Shown here in pieces: positions 11,181 through 23,159 of a stretch of 64,000 nucleotides of DNA. The notes beneath the pieces were generated by a model. The model worked only from the letters and a program-made list of their open reading frames with translations, ran no database searches and was not told where the DNA came from. Position numbers and translations under genes: made by a program. The DNA is from Eutreptiella sp. 'Long Island Sound 2002' (Eukaryota > Euglenozoa > Euglenophyceae > Eutreptiales > Eutreptiaceae), in contig OZ038383.1 in assembly GCA_964036045.1 (NCBI GenBank), forward strand, positions 10,246,430-10,310,429. Direction: 5' to 3'. Each line of letters opens with the position of its first letter. Positions within the stretch are counted from its first letter, which is position 1.

Positions 11181-11620
11181 CGGAACATGTGCAGGCTGAG
11201 GGCTGCCCAAAATGGCCGGTTTTAGGTCCCCTTTTTTTTTGACCAAATATCGTGACCTTTTTTGTGACCAAGGGGGGTGGGGGGGGGGTCCGGGCCGACA
11301 CCCCCCCCCCCCCCCTGTTACATCCATTACTGCTCCATATTGTCCTTCAATCATCTGTTCGTAACGGCACGTCATATTGAAGCGACGATTTCTTCTAAGG
11401 TGCAAAAGGGGCAGGGTGTATGAACCTCCGTACCGCTTTTCATTCCCATTTACTTTCACCTCCACATCCTCTTCAATCAGCCAACTCTTTTGGGCCCCAG
11501 GTTACGTTTCAGTCTTTTCACAACCCCGCAACGCCTCATGGTCAGTGTGTCACTGTGCTCCATGCCCCATTTACTCTTGCTTGTGTTGATCTCTGCTGCA
11601 TCGTTTTCTGCTGCCCACAG

Positions 11621-11694
11621 GGTTTGGCAATCGTCTCGGACTGCTGGTGGGTGGCATTCTGTACATCCTGCGGATCAAGGGGAAGATGCGTAAG
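11621..11694 (+). CDS. EF-hand gene exon 1 (hydrophobic segment)
   Basis: The acceptor is CTGCCCACAG; the donor is CGTAAG|GTATGAG, a strong pair. The frame reads GFGNRLGLLVGGILYILRIK then GKMRK: a possible transmembrane helix with a basic end. The exon ends at phase 0, matching the phase-0 start at 13267. Membership of this gene rests on phase only. Confidence 0.4.
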
Positions 11695-14600
11695 GTATGA
11701 GTTTGACAGGGGCGTGGGCCAGGGTCAGGGGCATGTGGGGCAAGCCTTGAGCTTCTTCTCGCACCACCATTGGGCCAGACCCTGCCTCACTGTGGGCCAA
11801 AAGGGTGTATGCCCTTATGCCTGAGCCGTTGACCGACGCCCCACCACAACCCAGCCTCTCACATATGTCTAAGGGAGATTTACATGTGCTGTAGTAATAC
11901 CGTTGTGCTTTTGTGACACTGCTAATCCAGCGCAGGTTCGAATGAATGCATTAGTTTGGCATACCCCCACTGAGCCCGTGCCTGTTTATTATAACATGGA
12001 CCCATGCTGCTCTCCTCCATAACAGTCCCCCATGCCCCTGATTTCACCCCCCTTGCTGGCTTTGCTTTTATGGCTTGAACTCCACTTGGCGTGCGCACGC
12101 ACGCAAGCACGCACACACACACATGGGGCTGAGTATCCCAACATTCCTGCAGTGCGGACAGAGCTGTAGAGAGGTGATGTATGATAGCGAACGCTGTGCA
12201 TTTGTTCAACATCCCAGGCGTCACACATACACACACACACACACACACACGCCCCTGCACATGCCCCAGCGGACGGGGGGGAGCGAAGCCAGGGGTACAA
12301 GCAAGGATGGGCGCGGGAACACGCAGGCAGTTGCAGCTCTGAACAGAGGTGCCATGTCGGTCACTCCACCGCCGCGCACCAGAGCAAGCTCGTCTGCGGG
12401 GACCCTTGCAGAGGGAACGAGCATGCATATGGGGCTGCAGGGTGCGGTAGGGATGCATGAGCTGCGCATAGTCTGGCTGTCGTGCTGAGAGGGAGGAAAG
12501 GCCTCTCGGCGCGGGGATGAGAACATTGCTGCAGTGCGAACAGAGCTGTAGAAGCTGTAGAAGGTGGGACGTTCTGAGTACAGTTTTCCGTTGTCGCCAT
12601 ACCACGATACGTTGGCATCCATGCAAATAAGATGCACTCCGATGCACGCCACTCCATCACGATCACATCAGTCCAATCCAAACCGGACCCCAGTCCTGTG
12701 ACCCCCTCATCGCTCGCCACCCACTGTCCGGCGCTGTTTCCCCATCTCACTCCTACGACCCCTCGCCCCTCTTCAAGTGCCTGCCAGATGTGCGGCACAC
12801 AGCAGCAACGTCACGGTGTTGTCTAGTGCTGGTCTGGACCCAACCAAACGGGGGCCGGGTTGGTTTGCAAAACTGGGGTGTCTAGCGATCCCCACACCAG
12901 CATATGGCTGCCGAAGCTGCTGTTGTCAGCCTGTAGCAGTGCCCCTCGACGCAATGCTGAGGTGGGTACCACACGCCCGTGTCGGCGCCCACCCGCCCCG
13001 AAGCGTGCTCTCCCCTTCACGACCCTGTCTCTTGGTGGGAAGACCACCCGTCCTTGACGGAGATGCGTGTCGTGACTGGGCAAAAGGCGTGTTTGTCCCT
13101 TGGGGGTACCATGCCCTTGCCCCCCCCCCCCCCTCCCCACGTTTGCAGTGCCCTGAGGTCACGCTTTAGTCGTGACGTGCTTAGTCTGGTTTGTTCTGTG
13201 ACCTGAAAAGGCCAGTTTGTGTCCGGCACTTGATCTCGCTTATCCGTGCCTGTGCTGCTCCCACAGCCGACACCCCTGCTGGCAAGGATAGTGCAGTCAT
13301 GCCATTGGTCTGAGGTCGTTGCAATGCCCCCCTCGTGTGTACAGCTGCCTCCGGGCGTGCAAGAGGCTTTGTCTGAGCCGTTGCAGATTGTGGATTCGAT
13401 GGGAACCAGCAAAAAGAAGATGGTGCAGATGGCACTGAAGGGGGTCAACGGCAGGTTGCTTTAGAGACGTGTGGGCCGCGGGTCTGGTGGTTCGGTTTTG
13501 CCATATGTGATCGCTCCTGGTTTGTGCTCCAATGGGCGCGGTGCCCGCACTGCAAAAGGGATGCGTCAAGGTAACATGTCCACCAGGCGTCTCGGTGCTT
13601 TACAGGGATGGTCGCAACGTGTCGCTGTCAGAAGTGATTGACCCATTCTTGGAAAGGGTCATCGCACGTGATTTGAGTGGCTCTTTCATTACTGAACAGC
13701 AGGTGTTGTGCCGTTCTTCCAACGCCCCTGCTCTCGCAGTGTCCCCCACCCCACTTTGTGCCCTGTGGAATGCAGACAGCACTGATGCACCAACCTGTCT
13801 ATCCATGAGGGTGGTTGATGGTGAAAAATACACGTTGGTTATTGGCTGCCTTTCAGGCTTGGATTGTCTTTTATGGCTCTTGCTGACAGGACCACAAAAT
13901 CACCTCGAAGAGAGGTTGTTAGTTGCAGGCGCGAGCGTCGTATACCCCCCCCCCCTTTTTTGGGGTCGTTCACGTAGCATACCCCAATGTATGGTATCTA
14001 ACGTCTAACCCCTTGTAAAATCATCATTTTAGGACCAAAAATGATCCCCCAATGATTTTTTGGATTTTGACCCCGTCAGTGAGGACTTAGCCATTTTCAC
14101 GCTGGATAGGCTGTTTAGTGGCACGTGAAAGTTTTTCGAAATTCTGTTTTTCATGAAACCTTTCCGTTCCCCCTAGGATGCGTTTGGGTGATCATTTGGT
14201 GACAATACGGGTACTTGAGCACCCATGGGGACCCACGTAGTGGCCGCTAGGCCTATGTAGCCCATGCCATGGGCCCTCCGAAAGCCCCAAAATTGCTGTT
14301 GCGTAGGCTGTTTAGTGACACTTGAAAGTTTTTCACATTTCCACTTTTTCCGAAAGCCTTCTGGTGCCCCTAGGATGGGTTTGGGTGATCATTTGGTGAC
14401 AATACGGGTACTTGAGCACCCATGGGGACCCACGTAGTGGCCACTGGGCCCATCTAGCCCGAGCCATGGGCCCCCCAAAAGCTTCAAAATTGCTGTTTGT
14501 AGGTGGTTCAATGGCCTTTGGTGTGTGCACAAACTGCTTAAGCAGTTTTCCACCCTCTACAGGTCAAAAATGGAAAATTTTGCAAACACTTTTTTGATAT

Positions 14601-17600
14601 TGTGACCACTTACAATGATGAAATATGCTATGTAAAGCATGTTTTAGCCCCTCTTTATGTGTTTTTCACCCTATTTGGGTGTGGGGTGGGGGGGGGGGGG
14701 CTCCCAAGGGGTCTAGGGCACAACCTGCTTATGCAGTTTTCCCGCCTCAGCAGCTCAAAACTGGAAATTTCCGAAACCGATTTTTTTGATATTTTGGCCA
14801 TCCAAAATGATCAAATATCCTATGTAAAGCATGTTTTAGCCCCTCTTTATGTGGTTTTCACCTATGTGGTTTTCACCCTATTTGGGTGTTGGTGGGGGGG
14901 GGGGGGGGCTCCCAAGGGGTCTAGGGCACAACCTGCTTGTGCAGTTTTCTCGCCTCAGCAGCTCAAAAATGGTTGTCCCTCTCCCCTCTTCGAGGTGCCT
15001 TGCCGAAGGGAATAGAATTTGAATGTGAGTTGCAGAGTGAGGATCATGAACCGTGCTTCGCTGGACGATGGGATCTGAATGAAGCGTGCACACACAATGG
15101 GTCAAACAATGTTGCCGTTGGACTGTCATATGGTCCTGCTCTAGTGGGACAAAAGTTTCTGCTGCAGCAGTGCGCGGTCCAGGTATGGCCAAGTTTCCTG
15201 AGTGAGTGATTGTAGAAGGCTGGGAACAGCATGCTATGTTTCTGGCATGGCGCGTCTTTGCCTGCACATGGCTGGTCATTGCACTACAATGTACACCATT
15301 ACAAGGGGGGAGGGGGGGGGGCTTCGTCTGGGGACAATTTCGGCGGGGAAAATTTCGACACACCTCCAATTGTGTTGCAGGGCCATCAGACACGGGAAAT
15401 TTCGACAACCCCAACCCTTGGTTCCTTGTGGACAATTGGTTGTGTGAAATTTTGGCCAGTGAAATTGACTCTTTATCCACTGGGCCCCCCTCCTGACGAG
15501 TTGCTAAAAAAATAATGTACCAGGGCTGCATTTTCATCGTCTTGCAAAGTGGATGGACACTGAGGATGCACAAAGAGCCGGAAAAGCACCAAATTGCGAA
15601 AAAAAATTTCATGGGGAAAATTTCGACACCCAACTGAAAAACAAAGTTTTCCCCACGAATTTGTCCCCTGGCAAAGTCCCCCCTCCTGCCCCCCCAATGT
15701 ACGCTGTACACTCATGTATGCTGCCATGGCGCCATGCTGGAGCATCCAGTCTCTCGTTTGCGGTGTGGTTTCACTTGTGCACAGACTTATCTAGGGCACT
15801 GAGTAGTCGGTGCTGGTATCCTTCTTACACACCTGTGTTCCGCTCTTCTCCCTCACCTGCTATTTGTCTTGTCTATAGATCTCCAGAATCTTTGCTGCAA
15901 TGGACCACGATGGCAATGGCTTTGTGACTAAGGTTGTGCCCTGCCTTTGGTTGCTGATCAGCCCACAAACCACACACCCTGTCTCATGTGCGCTGGGTGC
16001 AGCTTGTTGATCTCCTGCACCCCATCACCCCATCGAGAGAGCATACTTGGGTCTAGTTCATGGTCACAGCTCCCGTACATGCCCGACATGACTGGACTCT
16101 ATTGAACCACAATCCAGTCTCAAGGGGACTGTTGACAGTCCCCGCACCCCGGCAATGGTTGAAGTGACATCTTGTTTCCCTTTGCAGGCCCACAACATAC
16201 CTTTTACGCTATGCTTGGTGGAATTTATGATGGACACTTTTTTTGGCAATTCAATGGTGACGACCCCGCCCAATTTGCGATTGACGTGACACCTTTTTAC
16301 CCTGTGCAGGCCCACAACATACCACTATCACTAGGTTCAGGTGAATTTGCAATTGAAAGTGACACTTTTTTGGCAGTGTCACCGTCGCGATTGAACTGAC
16401 ACCTTCTTACCCTGCGTAGGCCCACAACATCCCATTTTCACTAATGGGGTTGCTTATTGTGCGGCACACTGTGCAGCACGCAATTTGGGTAATTATTCTT
16501 CGAACAGAGGCAATATAGTGGTGCATACACATGTGTTTTTTATGTAACATATACCCCTATACACCCCATTTCCCCTATTTTTGTTACTATTTGCACCCTT
16601 TTTGGGCCTCCCCCCCTACAAATGGTGCATTTGTTGCCCGTCCCCAATATGGAATGGGCCGTGTATAAATTTTGAGCCGTCCCCGCTTTGGGCACTCCTG
16701 AGACAGTAAGGGTTAGGTAGCACGGGGGCGGTTGCTAGCCAGGACCCCCCCCCCCCGCCAAGCCCCCCCCCCTCGACAGACCCCAACAAAGTTCTACGGA
16801 ACAATGGGAACAATGTGTGTGTCAAAGGTAATCTACTCAACTCAGCTAAACGAAACCTATGGTGGTGTTTAAGAGTGCTTTGCGCCAGATCGGGCAAGGC
16901 GAGGTGCTATACAAATGTCGTTTGTTGCTCATTGAAGATCCCCCCCTCAAGCTCAGCCCCGGCTCGATGTGGCGGTGCCTTGGCCTCTCCTCTATAGAGA
17001 GCGATGGTGTCAACAGATCAACATGCACGGAACTTTCTTGTTCCGTGTATATTTCTTGGACAATGCACACTAAAGCTAATTACCCTTACCCTGCGGCGCA
17101 CCCGCAGTGCGCAGTCAGTGCTCCCTATGCTTGGTTGAATTTGTGATTGAAGTGACCTTGCGTCACCTTCGATCATGTTCTACTGGGTACCCTTAGAGTT
17201 GATCTAAGTTGCAACCGAACCCAAGGTAGTCATGCACTTTTCCTGTGTGCCGTTGTGCACGATATGCAGTTGTGTTTTAGTTGCACACCGTGGGTTGGTA
17301 AATGGGCTATTCCTAGCTGGCAGGAGGCCTCTTCCAATGCATGCGAAAAGATGTTTAGCGAAAATACCAATGGACCACGGGCAGACAAAAGATGTGAGAA
17401 GCCCCCTAGATCCATTGCAACTATGCCCTAGCAGAGTATTAGCATCCACATTTAATGTTCTCATCTCGTTGTGAGGCACCCTTTCAGCCCCCCCCCCCCC
17501 CCAAAAAAAAGCACAGGCAGTCTTCTACTACAGACCTGGAGGATGGTCTTTTGATAGGATTTGACACGTAGGAGGATTTGCACGTTCCTGCCCGCAATTT

Positions 17601-20580
17601 GGTTGTGAGTTGTGTTCTTGTGGACACTAGGGACCTCTAGATTATTGTGTCTTAGAAGGCTGCACACAATCTATTGAAGGTATACATGGTTGCCTTGAGG
17701 GAGTATAGCATGAGGACAGTGAGCCTACGGAAGAGCTATTGCAACTTGTGGCAATTTGTCTATGCCCATGCCCCTACCCCTACCCCTTCCTAGGCTAGGG
17801 ACGTTGCACTGTCTGGCCCCATGCAGTTTCAATATGACCTGGATGCGGCCATTATCAACGCTTTGCGGACTCTCATAGGAGGAGCCCCCCCCCCCCCCAA
17901 GCCCAAAGTGACCATAGTGGGAAAAAACAAAATTTGCAATAGGGAAAATGTGATCGGGCCATTTATGGTACACAAAATTTTGGGTCCCAAACCCCCCTCG
18001 CCCCTCCTCTCTTCTAATGATAGCCTGGGCAGGAGTTCAAGGCAATGTTTAGAAAGCATGACCTCCCTGTCTCTATAAAGAAGTATGACTACGTGTGCAC
18101 TTTTATTTCACAGTGTGAAAGATTGTTCAAGGCTTAGTGTCTTGTCCTTTGTTTGGTGAGTGTCCCCATGACTCTGCATTTTTGCCGGCATGAAAGGGAC
18201 TTTCTTCCTGTTTCCCTTCTACAGACAGGCTGGACGGGAAGGGTGGGAAGGGAGGGAAGGGAAGGGTATTGTGTATCATGTGTATCGTCAAAAGGAACAA
18301 GGATAAAGCTGCCAAAAGACACCAAGTGGTTGGCCATGGCATTGGCCATAGTAAGTATGGCAAGGGTGGTGTTTAGGTGGTTGGGGTGGCTTGGAGTGAT
18401 TTGCTGCAGCGTGTAGTATATGAATATTGTGGGCGAGGTGGCGGAAGATGGGTTGAGCAGTTTTAGTCACGCTGCAACCTTGCTCCATCGGAAAAAAATA
18501 TTTCTTTCTTTAGACATACTCGAAAGGGGCTTGGGGGGGATGGGGTTTTGTCATCTTTTGGAGGGAGTTTGTGCCCTAGGGCATGTAGAAACTATATGGG
18601 GTTCACTTGGAGGATGGTGAGGGCTGAACTTTGGAGGACAAGGACTCTGTTTGCTCTGTTCGCCCTGTTTGCCGTTTGGGTGGAATTATTCACCTATGTT
18701 ATGCCAATGCTTGAGGTTTTGCGCCCACAGCATTTTGTTACCCCATTATTTTGATATCTGAATGGTTTGGGAAGATAGAGGCTAGAGGAGGTGGCAGGCA
18801 AGGCTGTTCACGTTCTGCGTAAGGGGAAGGTTTGGTGGGCCTGAACAGCACGGTGGAGCCTGTGAGCAGTTTATGCTGTTTTGTTGGGGGTACAAAACTG
18901 CCAAGGCGAATTGTCACCGAAATGTGACATCACAAGTCACACATGAGGGGCGCCTTGAGTTCAACACGCGAATAGTGCGACTATTTGCGTCAAGGGCCTG
19001 TGTGACAAAGTAGTATTGTGGTCGCCCACTACCAGTGAAAGATGTTTGCAAATGTGCTTTACAATATTTCTCCTTTACAAAGGGTTAAAGGGTGATTCAT
19101 GGGCTCATTTGGGTGGGTGACAGTCAATTTGTAGTTTTTCTTGGACAATATGCCTTAGCAGTCGCGGGCACATAGCACGCGTGCAATGCAAGGGTTCCTC
19201 CATGTGTGTGACACGGGTTTTTGAAACGTTCAGACGTAAATATGAAACATGCTGTGGAAAATGGATGCCTGTGACCATGAGATTTATGAACCCACGTTGG
19301 GATTATGTTTTGCACTCTTGAATAATGTCATGTTTGATGTCTGCAATCTAAATATGTGACAAGCAAGAATTGAACCCATTGTATGTTTAGTGCATGTGTA
19401 ACAAAGACCTAGGTTCCTCTGTCGTGAGAAATTGTCTTTTGCACATATGACACACAAGGAAGAAGGCATGTGTTTGTTGCAGGTGTTGTGTGCAAGTACG
19501 TGTTGCACATGCTGTTTGCCATTGAAATGTTTTGTGAATAGAAATTTGCTTCCGACGATTGGTAGTATATTGAAGGAGTTGCACATTGCATGGTATAGAG
19601 GGAATGGAAGGGTGCACACCGATTGATCGGTGAATCACTTTTGGATTTGGATGAATTTAATTTTTGCGATCTGATGGTAACGAAGATTTGCTGACCTATA
19701 TCTTAAATTGATTGCATTGATCGTGTGTGTGGTACCATAGGTAACAATTTGTTCAGCATGCTCTAAACCACTCCAATGCCAGCAATGCACTAATGGGGAT
19801 TGAGTTTTATGACTTGAACGTGTTTGACGGATCCAACTCTCAATTTCAATAGAACAAACCCATATGTTAAGCATGTTGTGCTTTGTCATTTTTGAATGTA
19901 TTAAATATCTCTGCATTGGCCTAAAAGCACCCCCCATCATTTGCCATGCATAAGTATGGTTGCCATACAGTCAAGACCTCCTACTACCCAAACATACCAT
20001 GGGTAATTCACTGGCTGCCCCCATGATGGTACTACTTTGGTTAGTTTGAATTTAGCAAGTGGATTGAGTCAAGTGTGCATGCTCGCGTGCATGCCTACAC
20101 AATTGCAGATAAGATGATGGGCACTTGTGACATGCCAAGGAGCTTGTGGCTTGTCAAGGACAACAGATGGGCGGATATTTTGGCTTAGTGGTACCCTAAG
20201 CCGATGGAGTGCAGTATAATGGATCTGTTTTTCAGCCCCCCCCCCCCCCCAATGGGGTCACACATGAAAGAACAAGATGATATGTTGTTAGATAGAATGC
20301 TTACTAGATCCACGTTCCACCATGCTGAGGCGGGGATGATGGGCCAAAAATGGGACATCCCCTCCTTGCATTGCGCACACAGTGCAATTTCTCATTTATC
20401 TGTTTGTGGTGTGCTTTTCAGGATGAATTCAGGGCGCTGTATGATTATTTGGACCGCTTTGGTCTGGATGATGAAGTGATAGAGATGGAAGAAGCCCTGG
20501 GCATGCTCAGCAGCATTGGCGATGAGTTGCTGTCGTATGACGAGTTAGCACTGCTGCTGCTCAAACTATCCAAAAGATAG
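11621..20580 (+). CDS. EF-hand protein gene (C-terminal exons)
   Basis: Five exons (11621-11694, 13267-13454, 13606-13702, 15879-15932, 20422-20580) join in phase and end in TAG at 20578. The product has a hydrophobic stretch (LGLLVGGILYILRI, possibly a membrane segment) followed by basic KGKMRK. A degenerate EF-like hand (ARDLSGSFITEQ) then precedes one canonical EF-hand with loop DHDGNGFVTKDE, ligands at positions 1, 3, 5, 7, 9 and 12. The tail is acidic and leucine-rich, ending LLLLKLSKR. The EF-hand arrangement faintly resembles the tail of LETM1-type proteins, but no LETM domain is seen. Calcium binding is likely; the role is unknown. The 5' end is undefined, and fusion with the WD exons upstream cannot be excluded. 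Confidence 0.6.
11695..13266. other. Intron with (AC)n repeats, no recognised exon
   Basis: Contains (AC)n runs near 12110-12122 and 12226-12250 and C/G runs near 13118-13131. Several long ORFs on both strands here are low-complexity shadows. Confidence 0.45.
13267..13454 (+). CDS. EF-hand gene exon 2
   Basis: The acceptor is GCTCCCACAG; the donor is GGCAG|GTTGC. The frame reads LLARIVQSCHW, then LPPGVQEALSEPLQIVDSMG, then KKKMVQMALKG. The exon ends at phase 2 (AG), which combines with the G at 13606 to give Arg. The product is amphipathic with no named domain. Confidence 0.5.
13606..13702 (+). CDS. EF-hand gene exon 3 (degenerate EF-like hand)
   Basis: The acceptor is GCTTTACAG; the donor is CAGCAG|GTGTTG. 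The frame reads DGRNVSLSEVIDPFLERVIA then RDLSGSFITEQQ. The last twelve residues sit where an EF loop is expected but lack the Asp ligands, so this hand is probably structural. Phase 0 exit. Confidence 0.6.
13990..14985. repeat. Dispersed repeat family B, copy 1 (tandem ~195-200 bp units)
   Basis: Two sub-blocks. In the first, TTTGGGTGATCATTTGGTGA recurs about 199 bp apart, each followed by an ACCCACGTAGTGGCC block. In the second, TATGTAAAGCATGTTTTAGC recurs about 190 bp apart, each followed by a G run and CTCCCAAGGGGTCTAGGGCA. Related copies lie at 36930-37790 and 49085-49620. No coding sequence is conserved. It lies inside the intron between exons 3 and 4 of the EF-hand gene. Confidence 0.85.
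15879..15932 (+). CDS. EF-hand gene exon 4 (first ten residues of the Ca loop)
   Basis: A 54-nt exon bounded by CTTGTCTATAG and ACTAAG|GTTGTG, phase 0 at both ends. It encodes ISRIFAAMDHDGNGFVTK: the entering helix and residues 1-10 of the loop. Confidence 0.72.
15933..20421. other. 4.5-kb intron splitting the EF-hand loop
   Basis: Flanked by in-phase exons that rebuild a perfect 12-residue EF loop. It contains the three-unit repeat at 16150-16435, several C runs (16747, 17490, 17887, 20237) and otherwise unremarkable AT-richer sequence. No second gene was recognised in it. Confidence 0.55.
16150..16435. repeat. Tandem repeat, about 110-122 bp, three units
   Basis: AGGCCCACAACAT recurs at 16186, 16308 and 16418. 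Each copy is preceded by a GACxTxxC…CCCT(G/T) acceptor-like tract and followed by a related CACTA/TTTTTTGG segment. Each unit ends in a sequence resembling a 3' splice site (TTTGCAG, GTGCAG, GCGTAG). Confidence 0.8.
20422..20580 (+). CDS. EF-hand gene terminal exon
   Basis: The acceptor is GTGCTTTTCAG. The frame starts DEFRALYDYLDRFGLDDEVI, supplying loop residues 11-12 (D, E) and the exiting helix, and ends with YDELALLLLKLSKR and TAG. The acidic Leu-rich end looks like a second, incomplete helical pair. Confidence 0.72.
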   Translation, partial: DEFRALYDYLDRFGLDDEVIEMEEALGMLSSIGDELLSYDELALLLLKLSKR

Positions 20581-22199
20581 TGCATTTGGATGCCGATAGG
20601 CACATGTTGCGCATGCTGACTTTTTGCACCTGCACCAATAAACTGCGCTACTCTGTAATGTGGTTGTTATCCGTATGTAGTTTCCTCTGCGCATCTTGAG
20701 ATCAGGTATGGTCGTCCATATGCATGTTTTCATATTCTCCCACAAGCTGAGCTGGTTTTTTCTGCATACCAAAATCATGTGAATATTCCCAGCCAATAGA
20801 CTGATGCAAAACAGGTTCACATTGCGTTGTGTTCCAGGTCACGGATAGTTAGACGCTCGCATCCGAGCCAACTTGAGGTTCATTCACCAGCCACATGCTC
20901 TTTTGGGCCTCCAAGTCTTGCCTTCTGCCTTTGGTAACCCCCAATGCCCCCAGTCTGACCGAATCTACCCGAATGCCTCTTTTGAGGGGGTTCTTTGCAG
21001 CTCCATGGCCAGTTTTGTACATGCAGGCATGCACGAGTGTGTCTTCATTCGTCCTCGCGATAATTCATCAGGAAGCTTGCAGTCCATTTCCGTGTTGGTG
21101 CAAATCATTCAATGTATAGCAACACCCATGCCGCACATGGCTGCCCATGGGCCAGGCCCTGGCTTCACTGAGGAGGGTCGGGGCACCATTTTTATGGACT
21201 CCTCGGCGGGCATTCAGGAGCAGCTTGCTGCTTTTTGTTTCATCAGTTCCGCACTTCAGGCGTACCTTTTGAGCGCCTGCTGTTTCGGCCTGACATTCTT
21301 GCTACGGCACGTCAACTGCATATAACAAGGCAATGATCAAGTCAGGGTGTTGAAATGTCTTCAATCTTAGCAAACTAGACTGACCCAACCCCACGAAATT
21401 GGTTTCATGCCACTTCAATGCCACTTGAATTCACGAAAGCAAATCATGTGACGCCAAGTCCAGGCCCACAAGTCCGTGTCAATCCACACGCATGCAATCA
21501 AATCCAAGTCCTAAGATTTTTTCATTGGATCATCACATGACGTGGCCCGAGTAAGTTAAATTCGTCGTAATCGATCTCTTTCATATAGCTTGGCCTGCAG
21601 TCACCAGGTCTTGCACGTCTGGTCTGGAATTAATTGGAATATAGACCCACTCAAGCTGGTCCGACGCGGACTGTCTGTTGTGGTTGCAAGGGAGCAGGGT
21701 TTTATTGACATTTTCAGTCTGCATGTGTTGCATGTTTGTGATTGTGTGTGCACAGAGATGCCTTTGGTTCTTGTGCACTGACGTGGTGTATTTTGGTGTG
21801 CCAATGTGCGTTGGGTGTTTCAAGGCTGTTATAAGGCTCATTTCTCAGTTGGATGTCAGAAGGAGGACACAACATGGAGCTCCTTTTGTTCAACACTACA
21901 AGGCATTATCTCCATTTCCACCTATTGCCCCTACTTTGGAGGCAGAACGTGAGGGATTACTGAATGCATGTGTGTACAGAATGCATGTTGTCAGTCCCAT
22001 GAAAAGGCTGTCAGCAGTAATACGGTCATTTGAGCTTCTTGATGCCTCATTTCTTCAAAGGTTGCCATCATGTTGTTTTCTCAGGGCTTGCATTTGAGGT
22101 GCTCATTTCCAATTCCGCCAGAATTCTCGGGAGCTGGGGAGGCTTAGGGTTGACAGACTGCTTTTGGCTGTTGGCCATTTAAGAACCTAAAATGACTCA
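20581..22199. other. Intergenic stretch with one unexplained ORF
   Basis: Holds the EF-hand gene 3' region. A 150-codon + ORF at 20873-21325 has no recognised domain and no splice or start evidence. I do not call it a gene. Confidence 0.35.
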
Positions 22200-22204
22200 A
22201 AAAT

Positions 22205-23071
22205 GATTCAAAAAAAAATTTTTTTTAAAAAGAGATTCTGCGTCATACCCCAGCAGATGTTTTTTGAGCCATTTGAAAAATTCGTCAGGGTTTGTCTCAA
22301 CGGCATGTGAAAAAGTGAGGGCAGCCAACATAGATGCTCTGTCTGCAGGCTGCACAGGCCCATTGTGACCTCTCAGGGCCATATCTAAAATATGTTGTCG
22401 CTCCAGACAATTTTGAAAGAGTACAAGGACACAGACTTTCATCCTGAATCCACTCATGCTCTCCACTGGTCCCACGCTGCACATCAATGATATGCCGAAC
22501 TAAGCGACGAAATGCTATCTGCTGTGCATTGATGGTTTCTGGAGTAGACAATATTTCATCATTTCTCTAACATATGCTGCGACCCCCACTACTGCCTTTT
22601 GATTTGAAATGGACATCTATTTCACCGTGTGCATCTGTTGAACTGGAAGCTAAAATTGATGAAGAGTCCAATGTCACCCCAATGCGAGCAAATAGGAGCT
22701 TGCGAACCTCTTGACTGTCAACCACGACAATTTTTTGCAATAGCACCGCTGCTTTGCCATGCCGAACGCACAACTCATGGTTGAACAACAACCCTGTGAC
22801 AATGTGAGTCTAGCGCTAGCAACAGCGTCACTGGCACATGCAATGTTTTAGGCAGAAACAATCTTTTAACAGCAAACACGGTACAGTGTGTATTCATTGG
22901 TGCTTTACCCTCTGTGGAGACTACAAGAAAAACTTGGGTCACAAGCATACGTAGTGCAAAAGGTCTACATGCTGGGATGGCGTTCCTGATGAGCTGTTCA
23001 ACGTGCACACGTGTTGAAATTGTTGACAGAAATAGTGCATTGCTTAAAAGTTTGTGGTCGGTTGAACGCAA
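22205..23071 (-). pseudogene. Degraded minus-strand coding block, unknown protein
   Basis: Three consecutive minus-strand frames have protein-like composition and abut or overlap: 23071-22775 (…QLIRNAIPACRPFALRMLV…), 22791-22567 (…AAVLLQKIVVVDSQEVRKLL…) and 22551-22205 (ending …FFKWLKKHLLGYDAESLF). They look like one protein broken by two frameshifts/stops, or like exons whose splice sites I cannot place. No family was recognised; a transposase or other element protein is possible. Flanked by repeats. Confidence 0.35.
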
Positions 23072-23159
23072 GCAAATGCAGTGGAGAGTTGAAAGATTTG
23101 GATTGTCCCCGTAGAACGTTCAAAGGCCTGTAGGTCATCCATATTTTGGTATGTAGCTT

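Noticed and set aside
14878-15711. 277-codon minus-strand ORF
   Set aside because: Crosses a G run and family B repeat, has no domain, and starts in low-complexity sequence.
20873-21325. 150-codon + ORF as a gene
   Set aside because: No start context, no splice relation and no recognised motif; frames of this length occur by chance in this window.
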